DNA from: Lingula anatina
Taxonomy: Eukaryota > Brachiopoda > Lingulata > Lingulida > Lingulidae
Direction: 5' to 3'
DNA: 64,000 nucleotides
NCBI RefSeq assembly: GCF_001039355.2
Contig: NW_019776102.1
Span: 443,393-507,392 of the forward strand
How positions within the stretch are numbered: the first letter of the stretch is position 1; the number at the start of each line of letters is the position of its first letter. The notes beneath the pieces were generated by a model. That model made no database searches. It worked only from the letters and a program-made list of their open reading frames with translations, and was not told the origin of the DNA. The translations under genes were made by a program, and so were the position numbers. Shown here piece after piece: positions 47,456 through 61,002 of the stretch.

Positions 47456-50400
47456 CTAGAAGCTCTTTCCGAAATAACTTTGAATGGAATATAAAAAGGC
47501 TCTTAACACTTCCTTGCTTTTTGTAAAAAATGTTTCTTCACATTGTTGCTCAGTGTTTCTTCCGTTGAAAGAGTTGCAAAACGTGACGTGAGAGATAGAC
47601 GCCGACACCTGTCTCTGGCCGGCGACCCTTGATGAACTGCTCCTTCGCTCTTTCAGTGGTGATTTTGTCACTCGATTGCCGTGACGCAATGCCGCCACCA
47701 GATTCTCTCACGCGTGCTCTAACCAAAACGTAAGTGGGGAAACTCAGCGTTTGCCCTGGTCGTCTTGAATATTAATTGGCTTGCAATTGGGCGGTGCTTG
47801 TTTGGTTCAAAGAACTATACTGCTGCGCAGAAGTCGACTAACCTGCAAGTAAACGCAGAAATCAGCCGAGTTGTTCTCATGTGTATGATTTCAAACATGT
47901 GGGATGAGCAAGCTGAGGAACAGGAGGAACCCTAGCAGTCCAGATTCTATCGCGTGTTAGAAACGCGGCCGATCTGCGGAACGACCATGTCTGATAGACA
48001 AGATAAGAGGTGCAAATCTTCCTGTCCAACCCCTCTTGTGCGCTTTGATCGATGATTGTTTGACGTAGGGAGCACGCGTCGGCTTCATTAGCATACCTCC
48101 AATGATAATTTCAGATGAACTTGATCCGCCTAAGTCAGCAGCGTGATCAGGCAATGGGGTTGGATGTCATTCTTCATTTTCTAGGGATTAGGAACCCACA
48201 TTCCGCGGAATGGAAACGAAATGCCAACGAGCAGCCATCTGATCAATCCAAAGTAAAGCTACTTCAACTGCATCATTAGATTTGCTATGGGAAAACATAG
48301 AGAACAACTTGCAGATTGGGGGATATGACATTTTATCTAATTCAGTAGAGGTCCCAGGAGAACATAACGACTCTCCGTAAATATCGTCTTTTTTTGCCAT
48401 GTTCAGGCTTCACCTTTTCTGAAACTAGTGCACGTAAAAGTGTCACATTTTAAGTTGCTATTAAATAAAGTTCAAACTCTGTTGTTATGGAGCTATGATG
48501 AGCAAAGAGTCTTTCGACTGCCCCAGTCCCCACCCAGATAACGCGTTTTTTAAAAAACAGGACACGAAACTGAGTAAACATAAATTTTGCCTGCAAGATA
48601 TCATTTTCCGCCACCAATAAAACATTGGTTGCTGTATTTATTCTTGGTTTAATCCTTATCTAGCCTCAATCTCTACTTCCCCGTGTAGCAGATGCCGTCC
48701 TCAATAATGATCTAATTCACTTAGATTACGTACAAATGCAAGGATTCTTTTCGCCAAATTTGACTGACATATCTTTGCAATACATTAATTAACCAGTTTT
48801 ATGCGTGGCTAAAACTGCACAGAGACAATAGTTTTTGGTACTTTACGTTTGATCTTGAGTTATCTTCAAATGGCAACTAGTTATCAATCTACCAAAGATT
48901 ACACTGATTTTGACCGAATTTCATTCAAAATTGTTGTCAGAGAGTTTTATTGTAGACACCTTGTTCTCTAAATGGGATTTGGAATCAAAATAGATTTACC
49001 GATTTACCGCGATGAGAGATGAACGTTTACGAAACAACGTTAATTAGTAGTTTATCGAATGATGGACAAATCTTGAATGAATCAATACCAAATAGTACAT
49101 TCTTGATATGAAGATTAAGTTCTGCGTGATATACCGCCTGATAGACGCCGCTCCTCATTTCCACTTTTTACAAGCTATAAAGTAAACATGTATGTACATA
49201 CGATAATTCAGGGAGTAGCATGATTCGATTAAAAATTACAAGAAATGGTTCTTATTCGAGTACCGACTGTAATAACCGCTATTTTAAGTATTAAGTAAAC
49301 TGGCGATTACTCTGGTAATGTCTATCACAAATGTTCAAACTGGGATGATAGTTTCTCTTTCTACTTGTGAGAAATTATTAACCTTGCAAGACAGGTGAGA
49401 ACATCTCTCACTCCCGCGCCCATCATTTTCAGAAGCTCGGTATATCAGACTTTATTCGAACGTTAAATGTCTCTTCTTGGCAATAATTTTTGAAAACCTT
49501 GTATGTCAGGTATTATAGGAACATTTAATGAGAAGAACGCGGCGGCGTTATGTCTCTTCTGGACTGAATGATTAAGACGTTGAACGCTGCAAAGACTTTA
49601 GGTCAAAATTTGAGATCATTTCATGAGCACAGACCCCCACCAAGGAAAAAAGCAATTAGGAAAAACAGAAACAATAATTGTTAAAAAATATTCGACCGAG
49701 ATTCAGCTGAAATTGTAATAACTTCTTTTCTTTCTGAGTATCTGTGTATGCCTCAAAAGTTTCTGATGTCATACAAACAGACATACACAAAGAAAGACGA
49801 ATCAGTGTCGATATTAACATTACCTCCTTCGTTCCTAAGACTGACCTTGGTAAGGATACCTGAATATTTGAAACGAGAAATGTAGTTAATTTCTGACAAG
49901 TTTAACACCTAATAAAATCTACTTCGACACAGGCCATTTGTGAAAGCAGTGCTAAGCGATTTTTGTCAGGTGGTTCAGATTTTTCTGTTGCATGACATAA
50001 GAATATCATTTGAACAACATATCCAAATGGATGCAATATTCTACTTTATTTATTTTCAATTGAATCACTACATCGAAAGTCTTATTGAAAATAATTGCAA
50101 CTAAAATCTGAAAGAACACGACTGAATTCGAAGCCATAGTTCCTTATTTTTGTATGGTTTTAATGGAGATACTATGGGCTCTTCATTACATATCTCACAC
50201 ACTCATCCGTCGTACAAAAAATGAAAAGTAACAAAATCTCTGAACACACGTTCAAATTCACAAACGTTGTTACAAAAGAAACCTTTTTATACACAGTGCG
50301 GAATCCGTCTTAGTTACAGTAAGACGCCAAGTTAACTGTTTGACAAGGTCAAGATGTTAGGGATGTTGCCCATGGGCGGATTTAGAGGGAGTATCAGGGG

Positions 50401-53292
50401 GGTCCTTCGATTTCTGATAAAAAATTGCACCAAATAACGTCTAGTTGAACCTATCGCCAAGATTGTCAATCCCTAAAAACCAGACCCCTCCCCCCTCAAA
50501 AAATCCTGGATCCGCCCCTGTTGCCGGTGATCAAACGGAACTTAAATGAAAGTGGCAATATGCCAAACTCTTTAGGCTGAGCTGTCATGACTGATATCTA
50601 TGTTAACTGATCGATCCATTGCAATCACAAATCAAAAATTAGGCCTGTAATTTCACGCTTTTACGTGACTGTGCCCCTAAGGAATTTATTATTATTATTT
50701 TGTTATTTATATGAATCTATTCCGATTGGCAGTGGCAAAGAAATGAAAGTTGGGCTACAAAATTATAGTGTACACAATCTTCACATCGTTGAAAACAAAC
50801 ATATACACTGACATGTCTTATCCGATTCCGACACTGATTACGTTTTTGGTGATTATTATGGACGTATCAAGACATAGCGGCGATTGCTTGTGTATCTACT
50901 ACTGTGTTAAGTACTAAATGTTTACACATCTGATAAAAGATACATTTATATTGGCCATGTGGTGTTTCCTCCCGCTACGAAATGGCCATCTGGTACAGGA
51001 AAGAATAAACCACATACATACATACACTATATACAGTGTTTTATTATTGGGTTATACTGAAAAGTTGCAAAAGGTGAAGACAACTTGTCTTATAAACCAC
51101 TTATTTTGACAATCTCGTCACAGAATCTCGGTTTGTGAAATACTCATTTGTATGATACCTCGCTTATTACTATCTTCTCCGACATACACTCAAGCATATT
51201 GGCGAATAAATGTAGAATTCCTCTTTGGGTCCCCTCAAGGACGTGCTGAATTGAATTGAATTCACATCCTTGGTCCGCTATTCTTCGTTGTTTTCTTTCT
51301 TGTTATTACTTTTTATCGTTTTTGGATTACAGAATTTAGTTGAAACGGTCAATCAAAACAAATCAAATAGGAATGAAATACAGTAAACTGACAGAAAAAA
51401 GTTTGAAAGAGTGGAATAAAAGGGAAAAAATGACAGACAAAAAACTAAGCCGTGTATTTTTTCAGTCAGGAATGGGCCCTCACGCAGAGAGAAAACCACA
51501 ACAAAGTGTCGAAAATCCTTATTAAAACCACTGTCCTTAAAAAGACACAATTTCCTGGTGACTTGCGCGTTTCTGGAAACATGAAAACAGACCATCTACA
51601 ATGAAACAAAGTTGGGTAGTTATAGCATATGTAACACAACAAAAGCCTCCTTAATCAATTTTTCGTTACAGCTGCACGTTGCCGGCTTGTGGCTTCAACA
51701 GAATTCAAAGATTTTAGCAGTGATATTCAAGCAAGGATAGAAATAAGGACTCCTATCTTCAATCAGTTCGCACGAAAAGGCATCCCTGAACGGAAACAGA
51801 ATCAATATGCATCACAGTCAAACGTCCATGGCAACCACCACTGCATGCAATATTGCAAAAATAAAAAGTACTAATAAAAATGTATAGGCCTACTATAGTT
51901 AGTTAACTAAAAAAAGGACGAGAAAGCGGAAAAAATAGTTGTTTAATAATGATAATGCTGAAGGCGTCTCTGTGGGCAGGAATTCATTTTGTAAAATACC
52001 ACAGGATGCTTCACTTCAAACGAAAAGTGCAATCAGGCTTTCCTACTTGTCTACCAGTATCCCCATATATTTTAGTGGTAGTGACGGATGAAGAAGCCAG
52101 AAATCCACTGACATCAATGTGGACAGAATTAAAGAATTCAAGTTCCTCTGTCAAACGTTTGAGGCGACCTGCTTGGGCGACGCATTTAGATGATTTTAAA
52201 AAGTTTTGTCAAAGGTTAATAAGTGTTATATTTTTTTAAAAATGAGTTTCAAGTCATTTTAAAACCTTTTTATATCATCTGCCACTGGTCTGCCTGTTGT
52301 TTTGCAAAAGTCAGCAAAACTGCTGAACAGAGAAGGGCTACTTCTGAGACTCGGTACAGTAAAGACCGACCTTGGGAAGCTCAAGTCCACAGTGGAAAAA
52401 ACGCGATAAAAGGTACCCTCTATTAGGACTACAGATTGATTTTTCACTAGATATTGACAGGTGTATGTGTCTCTATGGTGGCACTTTTCTGCACGCGTTA
52501 GAAAAGGGGCCCACAATACAAATCTGCGACGCTGGTAGAGAGCAATTAAAAGGGGGTATTTTGAAGCAATTTTCTTCCTAAAATGAAAGTAGGAACATAT
52601 CAGAATTAATACGTCTACCGATAGCGTTTAGGAGTAGCATTTCGCCTACTGTCGGTTTGCTCTTGATAAATGCACGTCAACAAGTCCCGGCCGATTTTAT
52701 AAAGTAGTGATGCCTTCAGAGGACATTTAGTTAAACTGTAACTGGGGGTAATCTGTACAACATATCAAACGCGTCACAGAATACAATATTTGGGAGAGTC
52801 AAGAAGTCTGGATTTGATTGACTTGTTTTGGAGAACAAACATTTGTGGTTTAAACGAGAAAAACACTTCTTTTCTGACCTTCCCAGGACCGCTCCTACCC
52901 AAGACCGCTCAACAAATTTACCGAATTTGCCATTACATAGACAAACTTTAAAAAACAATTCAAAGTCCAAGAATTAGTTAACATATTCAGTGACTTTCGA
53001 ATTTTTTCGAGTCACTCGTATTCTCACATCATTTCAATTACAAGAGCTTTTACGATCATAGAGGCACTTGTCCTTATGAAAATTACATGGCAGCGCTCCA
53101 AAATAACACCGTTTCTTCTAAACATGTCAATGTCACTATATTTTACTCAGGGCCATCAAGTTGAAACACTGCATTTCTTCAGTAAGATGCAATTATGGTT
53201 TCTTCTCTCTCTCTTTCTCTCTTTCATTTTCGATGTTGGGTCTCAACCCTATCAATAAAGAAACTCAGTAATTTTTTCTTTAATAATGTAGT
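47456..53292. other. 5.8-kb stretch without a recognisable gene
   Basis: Upstream of the GPCR. It must contain the GPCR promoter and possibly non-coding 5' exons. Apart from a MITE at 50371-50520, I found only short open frames without protein-like content. No RNA gene was recognised. Confidence 0.5.
50371..50520. mobile_element. CAGGGGCGGA-ended MITE (copy 3)
   Basis: A 150-bp element with ends CATGGGCGGATTTAGAGGG and CTGGATCCGCCCCTG. TTGCC lies directly on both sides, a 5-bp target duplication matching the size seen at copy 2. The interior differs from copies 1 and 2, so it is a subfamily that shares ends. Confidence 0.8.
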
Positions 53293-53504
53293 TTATTGAC
53301 CATAAGAACCATCCTCCTGTACAAAATCAGACATCAGGCGCATCCAATTGTACAGCATATGCCACATCTTACTGGGATAATCTTCAATTTCCATGCACTT
53401 AGCCGTGTAAATTATCTTCGTCAAGTTGTGACAACAGGCATTAGAGAGGACTAAATTGAAAATCTTATCAAACGGTCCATGGAAGACGGGCAAAGAAGAT
53501 GTTG
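53293..53504 (-). CDS. Possible 3'-terminal coding exon, unknown gene
   Basis: On the minus strand, a pyrimidine-rich stretch ending TTTTCGTCAG leads into an open frame (VDATSSLPVFHGPFDK ... YPSKMWHMLYNWMRLMSDF) of about 70 residues that ends in a stop. The composition looks protein-like, with conserved-looking Trp, Tyr and Cys. I found no upstream exon to join it to and do not recognise it. It could be a chance open frame. Confidence 0.25.
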
Positions 53505-55328
53505 CATCAACCCTGACGAAAAGTTTTCAACGATTAAATAGAAAAAAATACAATAGAAAAAATATCTTAAGGTCTTTCTTATTAATATTCACAAAATTGG
53601 TTTACTAAAAATATCACATCTGAAGGCTGCAAAAATACAATTTCAACTTCCCATTTTGACCACGGGAATGACTAGTAGAGCAAACGAAGTCAGAAATATC
53701 GAACCCCAAGGACTGGCTGGCTACTAAATATAACCCCTCGACCGTGTGTTTTCGCCAGGAAATATTGTAACATTTTGATGTACCAAATAATTGATTTTAT
53801 ACAAGAAGCCATTTAAGACATCATAGCTTTAGTAAGAAATCCTACATCGGCTGAACACTGCAAAAAATCTATGAATCAGACATCCATGACAGAAGAAGAA
53901 TTAACGAACTAAACGTATAGTTTACATAATGTTAAAATAAATCCCTATATGTAAGCTTTGCGTAATAATTCACTGCGTCCCCACGAGGGAACTGTAGAAA
54001 ACAATTACTGGTGATGTGTGGCGTTGTAACCCTGGCCAAGAGATTTGACTTTAATCAGCACAATTCTCCCAGGGAAAACTCATGAATTTAGTCATCTATC
54101 AAATCTGAATATATGCACACTGCAAACTGCTGTACCGTAAAGTCGCCACTAATACAGGCACTAGCATTGGCTTGGCGGTAGTTGGTGCAGGCGGCATTGT
54201 ATTTCTCTCTTTCTCTCTCTCTCTCTCTCTCATACACACACACATTCACTCACACCAAATATAATAATCTTTTTACACGTTTTTTTTACCTCGTGTCCAT
54301 AACCTAACCTGCCCTGCCTTGCTACTGTACTTATGTCTTAATAGTGTTTTTAAAATAGCAATCATCTACATTAACATTATTAAGACCATACCACCTTTTC
54401 ATAGTTTTCAATTTGGCAATCATTCATTCAATCAAAAAGTAACCTTTGGGTAAGTAAAGCGATCTTAAACATTTAAGATAAATAAAACGTACACCCTTTC
54501 CATTACAGTATAAACCAAGAGGACCAGCCCACTTAAAAGTTTATACTCTGCATCAGCACTACTCTTCAGTAATCAGTAATAATTAACTCATCAATTATAC
54601 CCCAGTAACCCACCCTCTAGCCCACAGATAGGAATTTACCTCACTGGAAATAGTGTCTGAGACTGCTGCATATTTGCAGGTAAATCTTCCCTGCTGTTAC
54701 ACAAGTCTTTGATTCTGAGATATTTCAGTGTTCCAACACAATTTATATTGCAGCCACTTCAACTGTAAACCTCATTGCATGTGAACTTCAACTTATAAGC
54801 TGCATTAAGTTGTTGCTTGATTTTTTTTTCAGTGGCTTTCAGTTAAAACAATTCATTGCTGAAGTTACATGGCTTTGTATGATGTATAAGATAATGTGTC
54901 CTTAGTGTGACTTGGCCATAATCAACATTACATTATACTTAAGCTGGTTGTAAATATAATTGCACACTACCTAACAAATGCTGATACAAGTACTGAGAAA
55001 GGAAACACATAGCTACATCTATTACATGACAGATATGCATGAAAAATATATCACCCATTTCCTGAACCTATTCAAGCCAAACAAGACCAGCTTGGTTAAT
55101 TTTTTTATGTATATGTTTTTTTTCTCCGATTAAAATACTTGCACATTTATATATATGCCAACAACAATTTCTTGCAAACAGATTATAATCAACTGATGTT
55201 TTACTGCAGATATGTGTATTTACTAAGAAATATCACACAGCATCAGGCATAAGAATGATCAAATATAATGCATCATTAAATATCTGACACAGTATTTTTC
55301 TATACTGGAACTTAAAATCCCAGTAGTT
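53505..55328. other. Spacer downstream of the unknown myristoylation-type gene
   Basis: 1.8 kb with a (CT)n run at about 54206-54230 and otherwise nothing recognised. It should include the 3' UTR of the gene ending at 55329. Confidence 0.45.
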
Positions 55329-58300
55329 TCACACAGCCATCAGCTGAATACGGAATCTTTTCCATTCACCATCAGATTCTTTACGTAATGTCTGTAGTTG
55401 ATCTTCATCCCTGAAAAAAAAAAAAGAAAAAAATACATTTAACATAAGGATAGATCAATGTCACTTCTGACCGGTGTGAAATTTCAGAAATCTGGAGCTG
55501 CCCTGTTGGTAATGTGTGTTGTGGCTTTGCTGGTCAAGAGATGGCTATCAGGAATGTATTACCCTGCCAGGAGCTAATGTTGTGGCTATCTTTTTAACCA
55601 GCAACAGGGGTGGTAAATGAAAGGCAACACTTTTCCCATAAACACTTAAAACCAAGAAGTTAGAAAGAAATTAAGAGTGTATAGATCAATTTCTTAAACA
55701 AAGAAATAAAAGAGGAAAAAATTAAAAGAGATTTTTTTACCTTGCTTCCTCACTGCCTACACTTAAGTGGATGTGGTCAACTGACTTTAACAAGCGTATA
55801 GCAAGACGGCTCTTTACATCCTTTACAGAGTCAGAGCTTTTCACTTTCATCCTTGAAATATAAGATAAGACATATACAGGATTTTTATCATTTAGTATCG
55901 GCGGTTCTAAATATAACAGGCATATGTTCTCAAAACCAATTAAACCTGTAATGTTTGTGCATCTATATGCCTGCTGGGGTCAGGAGTAACAAACTAAGAG
56001 TCCAAATATGATGTTCCACTAAATGTTAATTGAAATGTATATACCTCCAAGATTTCACAAAAAAAAAAGAACTCATGTACACACATTTTCTGATCTGAAT
56101 ATGAGCACAAGCTGACAAAATAATTACAGGTCAACAGTTTCAGTTGAAATCTACAGTTGTCCATGTGATTTTCCCCCCTCATTTTCACAAACAACCCATG
56201 GCATTATAATCCAATGTGACAGACTCAAATTACAAGGTCATAAAGCATGCAGACATTCCCTTTTCTTTCTCTTGTTTTGACAGTAAAATCAATGTCACTA
56301 GTTGTATTCATTTTTTGTGATCAGCAAATTGAAAATATGTGAAATAAGTAAATTAACTGACACCAGTGTAGTAATTCCAATCAATACTATTTCATGCAGG
56401 AATGTAATTTAATAGTGGTTTTATGCATGACATATTTGTCATTTGACGTGTAACCCAAGAATACTGTATTACAATCACCAAAGTGGAATAGAAAGCAATC
56501 TGGCAAAATAAATCAATTCTGAGAGTAAATGGAAAGATTATGTCCTTTCTACCACTAAGACACCAAGTCTGCTTTTAATGAAAAAAGAACATATCTAAAT
56601 AGTCCTATAATGTTGTGTTGTACTAATAAATCCAGGTGGTGATTATTTTTACAACTATTCTGCAAATTGTTTTTATTTAATGATATGAATATTGCTGATA
56701 AATTGGACTATTTTGTTTTATTGATCTTACATTAATTAGTTAATTAATTAATTAATCATTTTTTATCTATTTATCTAGTTTGAAAATATGTATAAAGTTT
56801 CACGAAACTTTTATGATAGGTTGAGTTTCAATTTAAAAGAATATGCAGTCTCACAGTACATGTACACGGTATATGTATAAATCTTTTATCTTCACACAAC
56901 TGCACTTGGTTAATTACATCATGTCATGAATTCAGTTGTATATATTAAACTTGTATATATTTCAAATATATTGTTTAAGTATATACTAAACTGATTAGAG
57001 CTCAGTGCAATATACTGAAAGTTTGCAATTCAAAAAAATTTAATTATTGTATTCTGGTTGCTTTTTAAAAGCAAGTAAGTTGATTCAAGAATAAACATCA
57101 AATTAACTTGAAACCTAATTAACTCTGTGATAAGATGCTAATAACTGTTTTGTCAAGAAATCTACTTTTAAACATCAAGACATTAATTATGGTGGCATGG
57201 TAATGCATTTCCAAATATCTATGTTTGACAAAATAAGAAAAAAATCTTAATTAATGTAATTTTCAATAATACGAAATGTACCTTTCTTATCAAAGTAACA
57301 AGGCAAATTGTCTTGGGTATCATAATGAAAGCAGAAAAATCTGTTTTATTTCACAAACTAATGTTTGTTTAATTGTTTCTGGTTGGCAGCTGAATGTGCA
57401 CGCATTGAAATTGGATTGTATTGGAAGGTTTTGAACTAAAATGAGTTCGGCATATTATGGCATTCAAATTGTCTATGAGATAAGAACCTCAGCAAGTGAA
57501 AACATTTCCATGTATTTTAAAGTAATCTCAAAAAGGGCAATATGTAATTGACTTATGCTGCACAAGGCCATTCTTAAAGTCAACTCAAAAATGAAAAAGG
57601 GTGCCATGAGCCCTGATAGTGTTAGTTAAACAATTTAACTTTTAACTTTTTATGTGGTACAAAATTATGTTGAGGCTGGATTTATTAATATAATCCAGTA
57701 CCACTCTGATAAACAAAGAAAAGGGTTATGCAAATGGCAATTAGATCAATAGAAAACAGAACCCTGTGTGTACCAAAACTTAGAGTTGCCCTTATTTCTA
57801 CATTAGTCATTAAATACAAAAGAACTCACCCTACAACTTTTTCCTTCTCTGAAATTTCAGCTTCTGGTTGGACATCCTCTTCCTCCTCATCTTCTCCTTC
57901 AATCACAGGCAATTCTGCATCTACAGAACATACATGTACAATGTATGTGTAATTTAACAATAAGGGATAAAAACATGTTTAACCTCCTTTAACTTCCTCC
58001 TATACCAAAATAGTAACCTACCTAATGACTGCCAATAATTCTATTGATTGATTAAATGGACAGAAAGGATTGTCCTAGATTAAGTTTTTAATAATGACTT
58101 TGCCAGAATAAGTTTTTAATTATATCCTTATTGGTACAAGCAATCCATCTGTGGTATTGATGTTTAGATAAATGGCATCATGTCCCCAGAAGACCAGTCT
58201 AATATGTTTATTTTTAAATGAATCTTGGCACCAGCCCCAAATGACAGTATAGACTATAGTAATGTTCAATTTTAATTTTGTTCACAGTACATTGTATCTA

Positions 58301-60591
58301 CATGTTCAAATCACAGACCAAAAGGCCACCATACACCACCCCACCCCACCCTTAAAAAAAAAATTATAATAACAAATAAAAATTTGAGAACTCAAATAAT
58401 TCATAGAATAATCCAGCCAGAAGAATGCTCTCCAGACACATAAATTGTGAAATGATTTGTCAAATTGGTGCTTTTGTGAAAGGAAGTGAAATAACTACAG
58501 AAGGAAAAGATTGATCATGTGCACATCCAAAGTAAATCAGATTTCCTCAGACTTAGTACAGCTAGCTCTATTACAGTATATACACAGTAAAAGGCATCCT
58601 TAGACTAGATTTAGTCAAGCCTTTTAAATGACAGATTTCAGAGAAATGATCAACAAGTGGATATCTACCTTGTTTCACAAAGATTAGTTGATAATAGACG
58701 TGATGAGGTTGTCGGAATGACTTAGGCCAGGCATAACCAATTCCCTGGGGTTTATCTTCTTTTGTGTGCTTGTCAAATCTTGTATCTCTGGCATTTAGAC
58801 CCTTTCCATATACATAATATAATTTCTTCTTTTTTGCACTTTCTGGGCCTTTGTTGACATAACAAAACTTGAAAGAATCTTCCTTTTGATAACCAGCATC
58901 TGTAATCAGACAGGCACACTAAGACCACATTCCCATAGACACCATTGGTCTATGTAAATTAATCAAACTCTTTGGGGACTTTTGTTGAGTGCAATCAGCT
59001 CTGACTGGATGACATGCCTCCCCATGGCATTGAGTAGAATATAGAAAAGTGGTGATTATAAGGGTACATTGGAAACAAGAGGAGGCGTTGTACTCAGCAA
59101 GAGTCCCTGCGCAGTTGCACTGATCTACTAGGTAGACTGATGGTATCCATGGGAATGGGATCTAGGGCTTTTTCACATCTGACTGTATATTTTTTCTGCA
59201 TTGTACCAGTTTGATTGATCCTAGCATTAAATTACATTATAAATGGGGCCTGAAGGTTATTGCCTTTCACAAGCCCCTATGTAAAAAGATGTGGTTGACT
59301 AGCTGTGTCAAGTGTGAGGATTCGCTTACATAATAGCCAGGCATAAATTGTCAATCTCTCAAACTGGCACAATATAAAAAAAAAAATCAAAAAAATATTT
59401 TTGAAGAAAGAAAAATCTGTACCACTTGATGTGAAAAGGCAAAAAATTAAGTTGATAAACATTGTGATTCCTACAGCTGTAACTGAGTGTACAACTAACA
59501 CAACCTGTACTACCACAACAAATTTTTAATATTAACAATAACACATTCATGGAGTTAAAAATAGCGAAGTGGATTGAACTTACAAAAATGTATTTAAAAT
59601 AAAAAAAATCTGAAAGAAATATTAGATAGTATAGTATATTGTTCTGCATTATTCTGTAGTGTGTAACTGTATTGGGACGTCAATGCGATCTGCATCTAGT
59701 GCAACTGTATACATTTTGCACTTATTTTGCAGTGCTACAAAAACTAAATCTTGATAATGATTCATTGATAACTGTTAATAACCTTTAGTATGTGAGAGCA
59801 AACACTGGTAGCATGAATATCATAGTTTTAATGTAGTTCACAAACATACTAGATACCTTCACTATAATCATTCAGTTTGGCATGATAAAAATACCCATGC
59901 TTCATCTGTTTTTTGTCTACTTCATGTGGTTTTTCTGTCCTTTTCTGCTTCTTCTTGGGGGCAGTCTCATCCTCCACATATCTGTATCTCACAGTGCCAT
60001 GATTCAGGTCCATTAAATTGGGTGCATCTATGACTAGGGTCTGGGCAAATGAAATGAAAATCATGTTTGTACACTGTGTATTTTGTATGATGCAAAAGGC
60101 ATTTCTCTTGAAATAACCCTACTTTTTCAAAGTGAACATGGAGATTCCTCCTCATGACTCAAACTGTGGTAGGTTTGTAATCAGGGCTCTTAAACTGAAA
60201 AGTGCTAAATGAGAAAGACTGTGTTGCTGTGATTTGTACTAGAAACAGGTGGGACTCTGCTTTGAGGGAATTAATTGATAGAATTCCAGCTAGTGAAGTT
60301 ACAGAAAATGTAGAAAGTGATTCACCTTCTCCCATGAAACCATACAAAAGAACCTTAATGCCAGAATCTAATAGTGAATGCATGAGGCTTGTGCGAAGCC
60401 TGTGTAGTATGGGAAGGTACCAACCAACAACATGTTGTGCATCACCAGTACATTTATGCAACTACTAATAAAAATACTACATGTAGTATTATCTTTTCCT
60501 CAACTCTTTTTACATGGCTTTCTTTGATAAAAGAGCTACGAAATGTTTCATGAATGAAAATAGGGTGAGCATTCAACAACAACAACAAAAA

Positions 60592-60630
<39 letters not shown>

Positions 60631-60846
60631 AATAAAATAAATAAATAAATAAATAAATAAAATTAAGTAACAGCTTAAGAGAGTACCAGTAAGTTATGTT
60701 CTACATGCACAGTACATGTACTGACTGGTATTTGCATGGAATTTCCATCTCACCTTCCCTTCTTTTTGGGCGAGTTCATCCGTGTACTGGACCCTGGGGT
60801 TCACGGGCACACCAACTGCCGGTCCTTTGCTCGCACCAGCCCCCAT
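55329..60846 (-). CDS. Unrecognised 263-aa protein with N-myristoylation-type start
   Basis: Exons: 60846-60754, 60040-59857, 58899-58669, 57920-57830, 55851-55741, 55410-55329. All junctions are GT..AG and the total is 792 nt (263 aa plus stop), so the model is self-consistent. The protein starts MGAGASKGPA, a good match to the N-myristoyltransferase pattern (Gly-2, Ser-6), so membrane attachment is likely if Met-1 is the true start. Then follow a basic tract (APKKKQKRTEKPHEVDKKQ), an aromatic-rich middle (KQMKHGYFYHAKLNDY, KKKKLYYVYGKGL, GIGYAWPKSFRQPHHVYYQL), a highly acidic linker (EGEDEEEEDVQPEAE) and a helical-looking basic tail (VKSRLAIRLLKSVDH, DGEWKRFRIQLMAV). There is no signal peptide and no TM segment. 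I do not recognise the family and assign no function. Start codons of this gene and CDK7 are 157 bp apart. Confidence 0.8.
58918..59166. mobile_element. Diverged copy 2 of the GGGCTCATTCCCA-type MITE
   Basis: It shares with 2166-2419 the order of blocks: an end with CATTCCCA, then GGGGACT(C/T)TTG, GCATTGAGTAGAATA, a TTGGAAACAAGAG block, and a TGGGAATG end. It lies in intron 2 of the unknown gene, just beyond exon 3. Boundaries are approximate. Confidence 0.7.
60202..60468 (+). other. Unassigned open frame ending in TAATAAA
   Basis: An 88-codon plus-strand frame within intron 1 of the unknown minus gene. It contains WDSALRELIDRIPASEV and SPSPMKPYKRTLMPE, which look protein-like, and its stop overlaps an AATAAA. 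A 100-codon frame is open on the opposite strand too, so chance cannot be excluded. Not recognised. Confidence 0.25.
60590..60662. repeat. (AAAT)n microsatellite
   Basis: AAAT tetramers with one irregular patch, in intron 1 of the unknown gene. Confidence 0.9.
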
Positions 60847-61002
60847 ATTTGGGATATATCTTTTATAAAACTACCGAAAGATAAGGTGCGCTCAGATGGA
60901 CTTACATTTTTTGCTGGTGAAATTGTTTATGACAACAAACATGGCGGAGCGCATTTTACGCATGTGCTAACTTTCGCTCCTCCAAATACGAGAGAGCCGA
61001 GC
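60847..61002. promoter_or_regulatory. Compact divergent promoter of the unknown gene and CDK7
   Basis: Only 156 bp separate the two start codons, so both 5' UTRs and the shared core promoter must fit here or overlap coding sequence. No TATA box is obvious. Shared control is inferred from the spacing. Confidence 0.7.
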
